This document shows, piece after piece, positions 1 to 6,685 of a DNA stretch of 10,553 bases; position 1 is the first letter of the stretch, and every line of letters begins with the position of its first letter. The notes below the pieces were generated by a model. The model saw only the letters and a program-made list of their open reading frames with translations, made no database searches and was not told where the DNA came from. The DNA is from Faecalicatena fissicatena (GTDB lineage: Bacteria; Bacillota; Clostridia; Lachnospirales; Lachnospiraceae): NCBI GenBank assembly GCA_001028025.1, contig LDAQ01000132.1, positions 1 to 10,553 on the forward strand. Reading direction: 5' to 3'. A program made the translations under genes and the position numbers.

Positions 1-411
1 TTCGCGCCGCAGGCGGCATCAGAATTTGCCTGGTAAGGCAAATTCTGCCCTCCCTCTCCCTTCCGTTTTCTTCAACAGCTTCTAACGCTTGCTTTATGGA
101 CTTTTCACCAGCAGACATTGTCCCGCCAGGCGCCGGACTCGCCTTGGCATTTGCTGGGTGCATCCAATCGGTAGGTAAGAGTACATCCACTGAAGGGATC
201 TCAGACCGGTGCAGTGGATGTGTACTGGCTATCCGTGAGCGTTTTTATGTAAGGAAGGATTTGGTATGCAGCGCCCGCCAGTCAGATGAACTAAGCAGGA
301 GAGATCACGGCTTACTGTCCTTTTGATGTTTCTTCGTCCGCTCCCGAGGCTAAAGCTCGTGAGCTGCATTCCATTATAGTGTAGATTTGTAGTGCGCAAA
401 TCACCTGGACT
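1..411. other. Gene-poor, hairpin-rich stretch; possible structured RNA or repeat element
   Basis: No protein gene here convinces me. Several strong inverted repeats are seen: AGAATTTGCC/GGCAAATTCT (21-30 with 37-46, perfect 10 bp); CCAGCA/TGCTGG (108-113 with 152-157) enclosing GCCAGGCG/CGCCTTGGC (125-132 with 140-148); AGTACATCCACTG with CAGTGGATGTGTACT (180-192 with 212-226, one 2-nt bulge); and a GCTC..CGAG/CTCG..GAGC hairpin at 340-364. Both strands have open frames: plus 96-326, and minus from an ATG at 163 or 118 running off the left edge with a plausible composition. Neither has a good ribosome binding site, and the hairpins explain the open frames as well as coding would. The element continues past the left edge, so its identity cannot be settled here. 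Confidence 0.5.
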
Positions 412-420
412 TGCTATACT
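412..420 (+). promoter_or_regulatory. Extended -10 promoter for the pseudouridine synthase gene
   Basis: TGCTATACT is an extended -10 element (TG, one base, then TATACT at 415-420). No good -35 hexamer lies 16-18 bases upstream, which fits an extended -10 promoter. Transcription would begin near 427, giving a leader of about 30 bases before the ATG at 457. Confidence 0.5.
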
Positions 421-456
421 ATATCTGTGAATTTTATTACAGACAGGAGTATTTCT

Positions 457-1347
457 ATGGATAGAATTTTAAACTATAATATTCGAAAAAATGATGACGG
501 GCTGCGTGTAGAACAGTATTTGCGAAGACAGGGCTACTCCAGGCAAAATCTGGTGGAGTTGAAGAAAATGCCGCAGAGTGTTCTTGTCAACGGCTGTTTC
601 TGCCGTTTGAATGAGAGGCTTGCCAATCATAATACGCTTACCGTGCATATCCAGGAGCGCGAGTCCTCTCTTCAGATTCTGCCTGTTCGGCTTACTCTCG
701 ATATTGTTTACGAGGATGAGGATATCATTGTCATTAATAAACCTGCGGGTATGCCCGTACACCCATCTATGAATAACTATTCTAATACTCTGGCAAACGG
801 GCTGGCCTGGTATTATCAGGAACAGGGGAAGCCTTTTATCTTCCGCTGTACTAACCGCCTTGACAGAGATACTTCGGGGCTGACTGTTATCGCCAAACAT
901 ATGCTTAGTTCCAATATTTTGTCCCGTATGACTGTCTGCCATGAAATCAGACGGGAATATCTGGCTGTTGTGCGCGGGAGTGTACGGCCTTCGGAGGGTA
1001 TTATCTGCGCCCCGCTTTCCAGGAAACCAGGTTCTATCATTGAGAGAACTGTAGATTTTAAAAATGGGGAAAAGGCTGTCACCCATTATCATGCTGTGGA
1101 AGAAAAAAATGGGCACAGCCTTGTCTCTCTTGTACTTGAGACCGGGCGTACCCATCAGATCCGTATTCATATGAAGTATCTTGGGTTTCCGCTTATAGGA
1201 GACTATTTGTATAACCCTGATATGGAGTACATCCAGCGGCAGGCCCTGCATTCCTGCCGTCTGGCTTTCAGCCATCCGATTACCGGGGAAAAGCTGGAAT
1301 TTACAGCACCGCTTCCAGATGATATGCAAAAAGTTCTTACTCCATAA
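457..1347 (+). CDS. RluA-family RNA pseudouridine synthase
   Basis: A 296-residue enzyme expected to isomerise uridine to pseudouridine in structured RNA (23S rRNA or tRNA) in the cytoplasm. Residues 1-70 resemble the S4-like RNA-binding domain. The catalytic core starts with the VYEDEDIIVINKPAGMPVHP segment (84-103). The signature NRLDRDTSG (133-141) carries the catalytic aspartate D136 and has N where many homologues have H. The conserved GRTHQIRIHM segment follows in the C-terminal third. Length is normal for RluC/RluD-type enzymes. I chose ATG 457 because AGGAG at 445-449 sits 7 bases upstream; an in-frame GTG at 427 lies at the expected transcription start and has no ribosome binding site. 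The gene stands alone and converges on the ABC permease gene. The family is secure, the exact target uridine is not, so no gene symbol is given. Confidence 0.93.
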   Translation: MDRILNYNIRKNDDGLRVEQYLRRQGYSRQNLVELKKMPQSVLVNGCFCRLNERLANHNTLTVHIQERESSLQILPVRLTLDIVYEDEDIIVINKPAGMPVHPSMNNYSNTLANGLAWYYQEQGKPFIFRCTNRLDRDTSGLTVIAKHMLSSNILSRMTVCHEIRREYLAVVRGSVRPSEGIICAPLSRKPGSIIERTVDFKNGEKAVTHYHAVEEKNGHSLVSLVLETGRTHQIRIHMKYLGFPLIGDYLYNPDMEYIQRQALHSCRLAFSHPITGEKLEFTAPLPDDMQKVLTP

Positions 1348-1373
1348 GCGTCCTCTATGCGCGGCTTATGAAG
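1340..1373. terminator. Hairpin between convergent genes, possible weak terminator
   Basis: CATAAGC (1343-1349) pairs with GCTTATG (1364-1370), and the stem extends to about 10 bp with one wobble. It overlaps the stop codon of the pseudouridine synthase gene and lies just past the stop of the convergent permease gene. There is no T-run directly after it on the plus strand. On the minus strand TTTTT appears only after several other bases. It may slow or end transcription from both sides, but it is not a canonical intrinsic terminator. Confidence 0.3.
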
Positions 1374-1377
1374 CGGT

Positions 1378-4110
1378 TTATTCCCTGTTTTTCAGCACCT
1401 CCGCCGGTGTCACCTTGTTCAGCCTTCTCACCAGCAGCTGGTTAATGATAAAATACAGTGCAATAATCGCAGCATAGATTCCAAGATATCCCTGCCAGCT
1501 AAATGTTAGATTCATGGCGCAGCTTACATTGGAAACCAGGAGCGGGTACATCATATCCATAAGTTTTTTCGATAAAGGAATACAAATCGCAGCTGACACT
1601 GCAACCACATAAAAGTTCCCGTTCAGGTAAAGTCTGCGGATCTCGCCGGTCCGGTAGCCGAACACTTTAATCAGAGAAATGCTGAATGCTGAACGATCGA
1701 TCATCACTTTCATCATCAGATACATTACCACACAGAAAATCAGTCCGGATACCCCTGTCAGCATATAGATCATGGGCATCATCATAGAAACAAATATATC
1801 CGCGCTGTTCGTTATATCTTCTCTTGAAACCGCAGCATACAATCTTCCTGGTTCAATATCCAGTTCCTGATCTGAAAGTACTACATTGTAGTAATCTTCG
1901 CTTTCTCCAAAAAGCTCCCGCATACTGTCAATATCCATAAACACATAAAACCCGGTAGAATATTGTGTAACTGACTCTACCGTAAAAGCATAATTTCTCT
2001 CCGCTTCTTCATCCGTAAGAATGAGCTGATCGCCCTGGGTAAGGCCATATTTCTGGGCCATTGCAGACGACACCGTAACGCGGTTCGTACTGCCTTCATT
2101 CACCCCTGCATCAAAATACGGATTATCCTTTTCAATACCGAGAACTGTCACTTCCAGATCATACCCATATATTTCCTTATTCAGGTTTTTTGCAAAACAT
2201 GCTTCTCCGCCTTCCGGTATCTGCTGCTCAGGATATTTGTAAGTATACATATATTCATATTTTGTATCTGCCTTATTTTCTTTGCTGATATGGATACACA
2301 TTACATAGCAGTTCAATCCCAGCATCATAATCAGTAAAGCGATGAACATTCCAAAAAGTACGGTAAATCCGGTTCTCATTTCTCTGAGCATCTGCCGGAT
2401 CTGAAAACGGCCTGTGAACCCCATTTTCCCAAGGTTGATATGGCTGATCCTGCTGTTCTTCTGCTCATTCCTGATAAGCTTTAAAGCAGGAGAAGACAGC
2501 TTTTTCCGTATTACGATGCAATTCACAGCCGCAGCAGCTAAAGGCGGCATCAAAATGCCGTAAACAAGCAGATACGCCGGATATGCCGTCTGAAGTACCG
2601 GCACCGAAAAGTAATTATAGCAGTCTCCCATCTGCACCGCAATTCCCCAGCTGCTGTAACCAATTGCAGTTCCTGCGGCACCTGCCAGAAAAGTTACTGT
2701 TACGGGAAGCATCAGGTAATGTGCCATCAGCTCCCTCCGCCGGACTCCCAGTGCATACAGCGAGCCTATCACGCTGCTTTCCTTTTCGATACCGTGAATT
2801 ACAAATACGGAAATTACATAAGTAAACAGCACCATTACGATCACTCCGGCTATCAGGCCGGCTATTTTATTGATAACCTGATCATCTGCGGATGCCTTAG
2901 CTCTTGGATTCCTGTCGACTGTCAAAAACTGGGTCAGGTTACTGATATCCTCTTTAAAGTAAGTGTCCAGAAGTGCCTCCGAATTATCCTGGAGCTTTTG
3001 CATTCCTTCCTCCAGTTCTTCCGCTCCTTCCGCTGATTTTCCCACCCCGCCTGTGTATTCTGTAACACCGTCTTTATAGCTTTTTAGTTCCTCCAGCTGA
3101 CTTTTGATCATCCCCAGCTTGATGCCCATAATGGCGCTGTCAGAACTCTCTGTAAGGCCCGTCAGAATCTCCTCAAAATTATCTTCGGTCAGCTCCTGCG
3201 GCAGTCCGTAGGATGCCAGGCCTTCATTCGCTTCTCTGAGATAGGAATCCAGAATCTTTCCTGCGCCTGCCTGCAGTGTTTCATTATTAGCGCTTAGTTC
3301 CCCCAATGCTTCATTTAACTTACGGGATCCGTCTGACAGCTCCCGGATGCCATTCTCCAGCTCCTCCTTTTTTCCGGCAGTTTCCTCCCAGTACTGTTGA
3401 AAATAAGGATCCTCCACACTTTCCGGTGAAAAGGAAAATTCTTTTAATTCCTTCTTCAGTTCCTCATCCGTCATTTTTCCGTTCAACCTGTATGCATACA
3501 CATATTCTTCAGATCTGGTACTCTTCCCGGTATTTCTGAGACCGTCATAGTTTTTAGCGTTCACAAAAGCAAGCCCGAACTGTTTGCTGTCCACACTGCT
3601 GTCAGACAAATTTTCAAATACTGCATCGTAATCCGGTACTGTTCCAATCCCCACGACCCGAAGCACCTGCCCGCCGATCGTAATCTGATCGCCGGTGGAA
3701 ATATCCTGTTCCTCACAGTACCGCTTCTCCAGCACCGTTTCCCCTTCCTTTTCCGGCAGCCGGCCTTCGTCCAGATCAATCAGATCGATTTTCTCCCTTT
3801 TCTGAAACAGACGCAATGTACTGGAATCCTGCAGATCAAAATCTATATAAAACATCTTCTCCAGTGTGATCCCTTTCGCTTCAAGCAGCTTCTCCTCCTG
3901 CTCTGTAAGCGGTACAAATACCCTGAACTGTCCATCTTCCAACCTGTTTTGCTCTGCCTTTTCATCCACACCCGATATCACGGTCTCTGCTGCCCCCACC
4001 AGGCTGACAATCAGATACATCCCCAGAACAATTAACAGGCAGAGTGCCAGATACCGGAAGATATTATCTTTCAGATCTCTCCATACCCTTTTCCTTAGTA
4101 TTTTCTGCAT
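1378..4110 (-). CDS. FtsX/MacB-type ABC transporter permease with two FtsX domains
   Basis: A 910-residue membrane subunit of an ABC exporter of the FtsX/MacB (type VII) class. Hydrophobic segments lie near 19-44, 413-438, 463-490, 509-533, 579-603, 776-800, 832-850 and 873-893, that is, two FtsX-like units with TM1 and TM5 opening each half. Large extracytoplasmic regions follow TM1 (45-412) and TM5 (604-775). Residues 245-385 are heptad-like, with repeated E-L and D-G spacings such as ELENGIRELSDGSRKL, and probably form a coiled coil. ATG 4110 is chosen because GGAGGAG ends 7 bases upstream, inside the ATPase gene's last codons; one base separates that gene's stop from this start, so coupling is likely. 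Upstream in-frame starts would overlap the ATPase gene without a ribosome binding site. Substrate unknown: an antimicrobial peptide, a lipid or an envelope component are possible. Transport class is firm, substrate is not. Confidence 0.92.
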   Translation of the reverse strand: MQKILRKRVWRDLKDNIFRYLALCLLIVLGMYLIVSLVGAAETVISGVDEKAEQNRLEDGQFRVFVPLTEQEEKLLEAKGITLEKMFYIDFDLQDSSTLRLFQKREKIDLIDLDEGRLPEKEGETVLEKRYCEEQDISTGDQITIGGQVLRVVGIGTVPDYDAVFENLSDSSVDSKQFGLAFVNAKNYDGLRNTGKSTRSEEYVYAYRLNGKMTDEELKKELKEFSFSPESVEDPYFQQYWEETAGKKEELENGIRELSDGSRKLNEALGELSANNETLQAGAGKILDSYLREANEGLASYGLPQELTEDNFEEILTGLTESSDSAIMGIKLGMIKSQLEELKSYKDGVTEYTGGVGKSAEGAEELEEGMQKLQDNSEALLDTYFKEDISNLTQFLTVDRNPRAKASADDQVINKIAGLIAGVIVMVLFTYVISVFVIHGIEKESSVIGSLYALGVRRRELMAHYLMLPVTVTFLAGAAGTAIGYSSWGIAVQMGDCYNYFSVPVLQTAYPAYLLVYGILMPPLAAAAVNCIVIRKKLSSPALKLIRNEQKNSRISHINLGKMGFTGRFQIRQMLREMRTGFTVLFGMFIALLIMMLGLNCYVMCIHISKENKADTKYEYMYTYKYPEQQIPEGGEACFAKNLNKEIYGYDLEVTVLGIEKDNPYFDAGVNEGSTNRVTVSSAMAQKYGLTQGDQLILTDEEAERNYAFTVESVTQYSTGFYVFMDIDSMRELFGESEDYYNVVLSDQELDIEPGRLYAAVSREDITNSADIFVSMMMPMIYMLTGVSGLIFCVVMYLMMKVMIDRSAFSISLIKVFGYRTGEIRRLYLNGNFYVVAVSAAICIPLSKKLMDMMYPLLVSNVSCAMNLTFSWQGYLGIYAAIIALYFIINQLLVRRLNKVTPAEVLKNRE

Positions 4111-4111
4111 G

Positions 4112-4813
4112 TTACAGCTCCTCCAGTTCTGAGGCCGGAATTCTGCTCTCGTTTTCATATTCCCTGCTGATCTGCCCGTCTTTGATGCGTATTACCTTAT
4201 GAACCATGTCTTTAATCGAATTATTGTGGGTAACAATCAGCATTGTCATGCCATATTTCTGATTGATCTCTTCCAGCAGGACAAGAATATCTTTGGAAGT
4301 TTTAGAATCCAGGGCCCCTGTGGGCTCATCACATAAAAGGAGTTTTGGATTCTTGATCAGTGCCCTGGCTATCGCACAGCGCTGCTGCTGCCCTCCCGAA
4401 AGCTGGGAAGGAAATTTGTCCTGATGATCTGTCAATCCCAGTATTTCCAGCAGTTCCTCCATATTAAGAGGCTGGCTGGAGAGATATTCGCAAACCTGGA
4501 TATTTTCCTTCACTGTAAGGTTGGGAATCAGATTGTAAAATTGAAATACAAATCCCAGATTATCCCGCCTGTAATCGGAAAGCGCATCCGGTTTTAAATC
4601 CGCGATTTCCATTCCATCCACTTTCACAGAACCCGAATCCATATTGTCCAGGCCTCCGATACAATTTAGAAAAGTAGATTTACCGGAACCGCTGGCCCCC
4701 TGAATCACGCACATCTGGCCCCGTTCCACGCCTGTAGAAATCCCCTTTAATACTTGAGTATAGCTTCCGTTTTCACCATAACTTTTTTTCATATTTTTTA
4801 TTTCCAGATACAT
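4112..4813 (-). CDS. ABC transporter ATP-binding protein (MacB/LolD type)
   Basis: A 233-residue ATPase that powers the FtsX-type permease encoded directly downstream. Every nucleotide-binding motif is intact: Walker A GASGSGKST (39-47), Q-loop Q91 in VFQFYNLIP, ABC signature LSGGQQQR (138-145), Walker B LLLCDEPT (158-165), D-loop ALDS (167-170) and H-loop H196. The LSGGQQQR signature and the VFQFYNLIP segment are typical of the MacB/LolD/SalX group that pairs with FtsX-fold permeases. ATG 4813 has AGGAGG about 7 bases upstream; the longer in-frame TTG start at 4837 would include the ribosome binding site in the protein. The gene is preceded by a 27-bp palindrome matching those before tetR, so it is probably repressed by the TetR protein of the next gene upstream. 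Confidence 0.96.
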   Translation of the reverse strand: MYLEIKNMKKSYGENGSYTQVLKGISTGVERGQMCVIQGASGSGKSTFLNCIGGLDNMDSGSVKVDGMEIADLKPDALSDYRRDNLGFVFQFYNLIPNLTVKENIQVCEYLSSQPLNMEELLEILGLTDHQDKFPSQLSGGQQQRCAIARALIKNPKLLLCDEPTGALDSKTSKDILVLLEEINQKYGMTMLIVTHNNSIKDMVHKVIRIKDGQISREYENESRIPASELEEL

Positions 4814-4858
4814 GTTCTCTCCTCCTGTCTGCCGCAATCCTTATTGATCTATTTTTCT

Positions 4859-4885
4859 CATTAACATAACGCCGTTATGTTAATG
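4859..4885. promoter_or_regulatory. TetR operator in front of the ABC transporter operon
   Basis: A perfect 27-bp palindrome: CATTAACATAAC, central GCC, GTTATGTTAATG (13-bp arms around the base at 4872). The core ATAAC-GCC-GTTAT recurs twice before the tetR gene. It lies 46 bases upstream of the ATPase start, where a bound repressor would block the transporter promoter. No good -35/-10 pair could be picked out around it. That it binds this TetR protein is inference from the shared core and the adjacency. Confidence 0.75.
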
Positions 4886-4938
4886 CTGTTTTTTTAGCTG
4901 CTGCCCGAAAGATCCAAAACCTTCACTCAGGCATACAG

Positions 4939-5550
4939 CTATTCAAATAATCCAAACCAGCCGGAAGTCATATATGTTACAATCCGCTCCATATGCTTCT
5001 GCGCCGCCTCTTCTGATTCTTCGTGAGTCAGCATATGGATAAATGCCTCAGTTGTTATATGGGCAATCCAGTGAATCATATAATCATCTATTTCATCTTT
5101 CCGGGTGCGGGCAGAAAAGTGCTCTGCCATTTTTCTGTAATGCTTTTCTGAAACATCCACGAACCGATCCACATACTGTTCAAACCGGGAGCCCTGGGAC
5201 TTCGTCAGAACAAGCTGGAATTCCTCATGATACTGATACATATAGTGAATAATCCGGCTGGCCGTTTCCTGGTCATCTTCAGTACCCTCCCACATGTCTG
5301 TCTGCTTTCCTGCCTGCATGATCTCTCTGGAATAATGCTGTGTCATCATATCGTGAAGTTCTTTCAATGGTCTCTCCACCAGCGCTGCAAACAGGTCTTC
5401 CTTATCCTTGAAAAAGAAATACAACGCACCGGTTGTCACCCCCGCTTTCTTACATATATTCCGCAGGGACGCCTGCATATATCCTTTTTCAATAAACTCC
5501 TGTTTCGCACTTGCCAGAAGCCTGCTCTTTGTTTCCTTTTCATCCTTCAT
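4939..5550 (-). CDS. TetR/AcrR-family transcriptional repressor
   Basis: A 203-residue regulator of normal TetR length. The N-terminal DNA-binding domain is clear: RLLASAKQEFIEKGY (10-24), then the helix-turn-helix ASLRNICKKAGVTTGALYFFF (27-47) and KDKEDLF. The remainder is the variable helical ligand-binding and dimerisation domain. ATG 5550 is chosen because GGGAG lies 7 bases upstream; the longer frame to 5640 would run through the operators. Two ATAAC-N3-GTTAT palindromes sit 34-63 bases upstream of the start, and a third precedes the ABC operon just downstream of this gene. This fits an autoregulated repressor that releases the exporter genes when a ligand, probably the exported compound, binds. 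The ligand is unknown. Confidence 0.93.
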   Translation of the reverse strand: MKDEKETKSRLLASAKQEFIEKGYMQASLRNICKKAGVTTGALYFFFKDKEDLFAALVERPLKELHDMMTQHYSREIMQAGKQTDMWEGTEDDQETASRIIHYMYQYHEEFQLVLTKSQGSRFEQYVDRFVDVSEKHYRKMAEHFSARTRKDEIDDYMIHWIAHITTEAFIHMLTHEESEEAAQKHMERIVTYMTSGWFGLFE

Positions 5551-5583
5551 ATCTTCACTCCCGAAAATTGTATATACCGTCAG

Positions 5584-5613
5584 CATAACACCGTTATGTA
5601 ATAACACTGTTAT
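5584..5613. promoter_or_regulatory. Tandem TetR operators before tetR
   Basis: Two copies of the same palindrome lie side by side: CATAAC-ACC-GTTATG at 5584-5598 and ATAAC-ACT-GTTAT at 5601-5613, with centres 16 bp apart. Both share the core ATAAC-N3-GTTAT with the site at 4859-4885. On the minus strand a TATATA or TATACA element follows toward tetR (about 5567-5574), so the operators overlap the probable -35 region. Autoregulation is inferred. Confidence 0.72.
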
Positions 5614-5655
5614 ATTACTACTTCTTCCTGGATTTGTCAATCCGCCTCTGCCATC

Positions 5656-6540
5656 TCACTTTTGTTCCTCATTTCTGATTTTCTTCCTGTACATCAGCGG
5701 CGATAACCCATATCGTTTTGCAAACACACGTATAAAATAAGAGACATCCTGATATCCCGTCCGATCGCTGATCTCAGATACACTCCATTCCTGCTCTGCC
5801 AGCATGTGTGCAGCATACCCCGTCCTTTTTAAATTCAGATATTGTGTTACCGTATAACCGGTGTGCATCTTAAAGAAATGCATAAAATAATATCGGTTGT
5901 ACCCCGCATACTGTGCAAGCCGATCCACTGACAGCGGCTCGCTGTAATGTTCCTCAATAAACTGAATCAGCTTTTTGATCTGCCGTATCTCCTTAATCCC
6001 GCTGTGCCCCGATACTTCCTGGTACTGCTTCGTCTCAAACAGTGCCGCCAGCATCTGTATCAGGTATCCCTTGATATACAGCTCAGCCCCATCGTTTTGT
6101 TTTTCCCATTTGTCCTGAATTTTTTCAAATAAAAACTTCATCTCCTCATAAACCGGGGTTCCCGGTTCTATAAATGGCACTATTTTTATTGTTTGATCCA
6201 GCAGCGGCGAAAGATATAGTTTCGCAATTTTATCCTTTAAACTTCCCATCAGCATTTCGATATCCGCTAATATTACTTTGCATATTAAAGGATTTGTTTC
6301 CTCTCCTGTACCACCATGGAGACTGCTGGGAGAGACTACAATCAGATCCCCCTTTGCCGCTCTGTACTCTTTCAGGTCAATTGTCAGAACGCCCTTACCC
6401 TCCAGCACATATATAAACTCAATGTACTGATGCCAGTGCAGAAGCAGGCGGTGTTCCTGCATATCCACCGTATTATCAAGTACAGACACGGCCAGTTCAA
6501 AAGAGTTATAATTTCGTTCTTCTTTGATAACCCCTTCCAC
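5656..6540 (-). CDS. AraC-family transcriptional regulator with cupin domain
   Basis: A 294-residue regulator. The N-terminal half is an AraC-type cupin sensor: HWHQYIEFIYVLEGKG (35-50), the GDLIVVSP strand (64-71) and SSLHGG. Residues about 186-287 are the double helix-turn-helix DNA-binding domain, with SVDRLAQYAGYNRYYFMHFFK for the first unit and SVSEISDRTGYQDVSYFIRVFAKRYGLSP for the second. I prefer the GTG start at 6540, because GGAGGAGGAG ends 5 bases before it; the ATG at 6561 would place that ribosome binding site inside the coding frame, but it cannot be excluded. The gene is divergent from the MtaA-like gene and shares a 145-base promoter region with it, so that gene is the likely target. 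The ligand, probably a sugar or small metabolite, is unknown. Confidence 0.92.
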   Translation of the reverse strand: MEGVIKEERNYNSFELAVSVLDNTVDMQEHRLLLHWHQYIEFIYVLEGKGVLTIDLKEYRAAKGDLIVVSPSSLHGGTGEETNPLICKVILADIEMLMGSLKDKIAKLYLSPLLDQTIKIVPFIEPGTPVYEEMKFLFEKIQDKWEKQNDGAELYIKGYLIQMLAALFETKQYQEVSGHSGIKEIRQIKKLIQFIEEHYSEPLSVDRLAQYAGYNRYYFMHFFKMHTGYTVTQYLNLKRTGYAAHMLAEQEWSVSEISDRTGYQDVSYFIRVFAKRYGLSPLMYRKKIRNEEQK

Positions 6541-6609
6541 GACTTCTCCTCCTCCGCACATTTATCCTATTTTCTCCCACTTTAATACGAGATTTTTCTC
6601 TTGTACCAT

Positions 6610-6638
6610 ATTATAATCAAACTATCCGAATAATGCAA
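6610..6638 (-). promoter_or_regulatory. Consensus sigma-A promoter of the AraC-type gene
   Basis: On the minus strand TTGCAT (6633-6638) and TATAAT (6610-6615) are separated by exactly 17 bases. Transcription would start near 6603, leaving a leader of about 60 bases before the GTG start. Confidence 0.7.
6612..6617 (+). promoter_or_regulatory. Possible -10 element for the MtaA-like gene
   Basis: A perfect TATAAT on the plus strand overlaps the -10 of the divergent AraC-type gene. No -35-like hexamer lies at the right distance, which is what an activator-dependent promoter looks like. An alternative is TTGATT (6640-6645) with TATTAA (6664-6669, 18-base spacing), but its start would fall inside the ribosome binding site. 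Confidence 0.35.
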
Positions 6639-6685
6639 TTTGATTGCGGTATTTTCTGTATTCTATTAAATATTGGAGGGTTATT

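Noticed and set aside
265..288. Tiny frame after AAGGAAGG (7 codons)
   Set aside because: The ribosome binding site looks good, but seven codons with no regulated gene directly after do not make a supportable leader peptide.
96..326. Plus-strand open frame of 76 codons in the left hairpin region
   Set aside because: It has no ribosome binding site, spans three hairpins and ends without similarity to any family; GC-rich palindromes explain the openness.
390..400. GTGCG as a possible group II intron 5' end
   Set aside because: No domain V-like hairpin, reverse transcriptase or exon junction is visible, and the next gene starts only about 60 bases later.
469..1329. Long minus-strand open frame opposite the pseudouridine synthase gene
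   Set aside because: It is antisense to a gene with clear RluA motifs, has no ribosome binding site and resembles no family.
4886..4938. Terminator of tetR next to the TTTTTTT run at 4889-4896
   Set aside because: The run is of A on the minus strand, so it cannot follow a minus-strand terminator stem.
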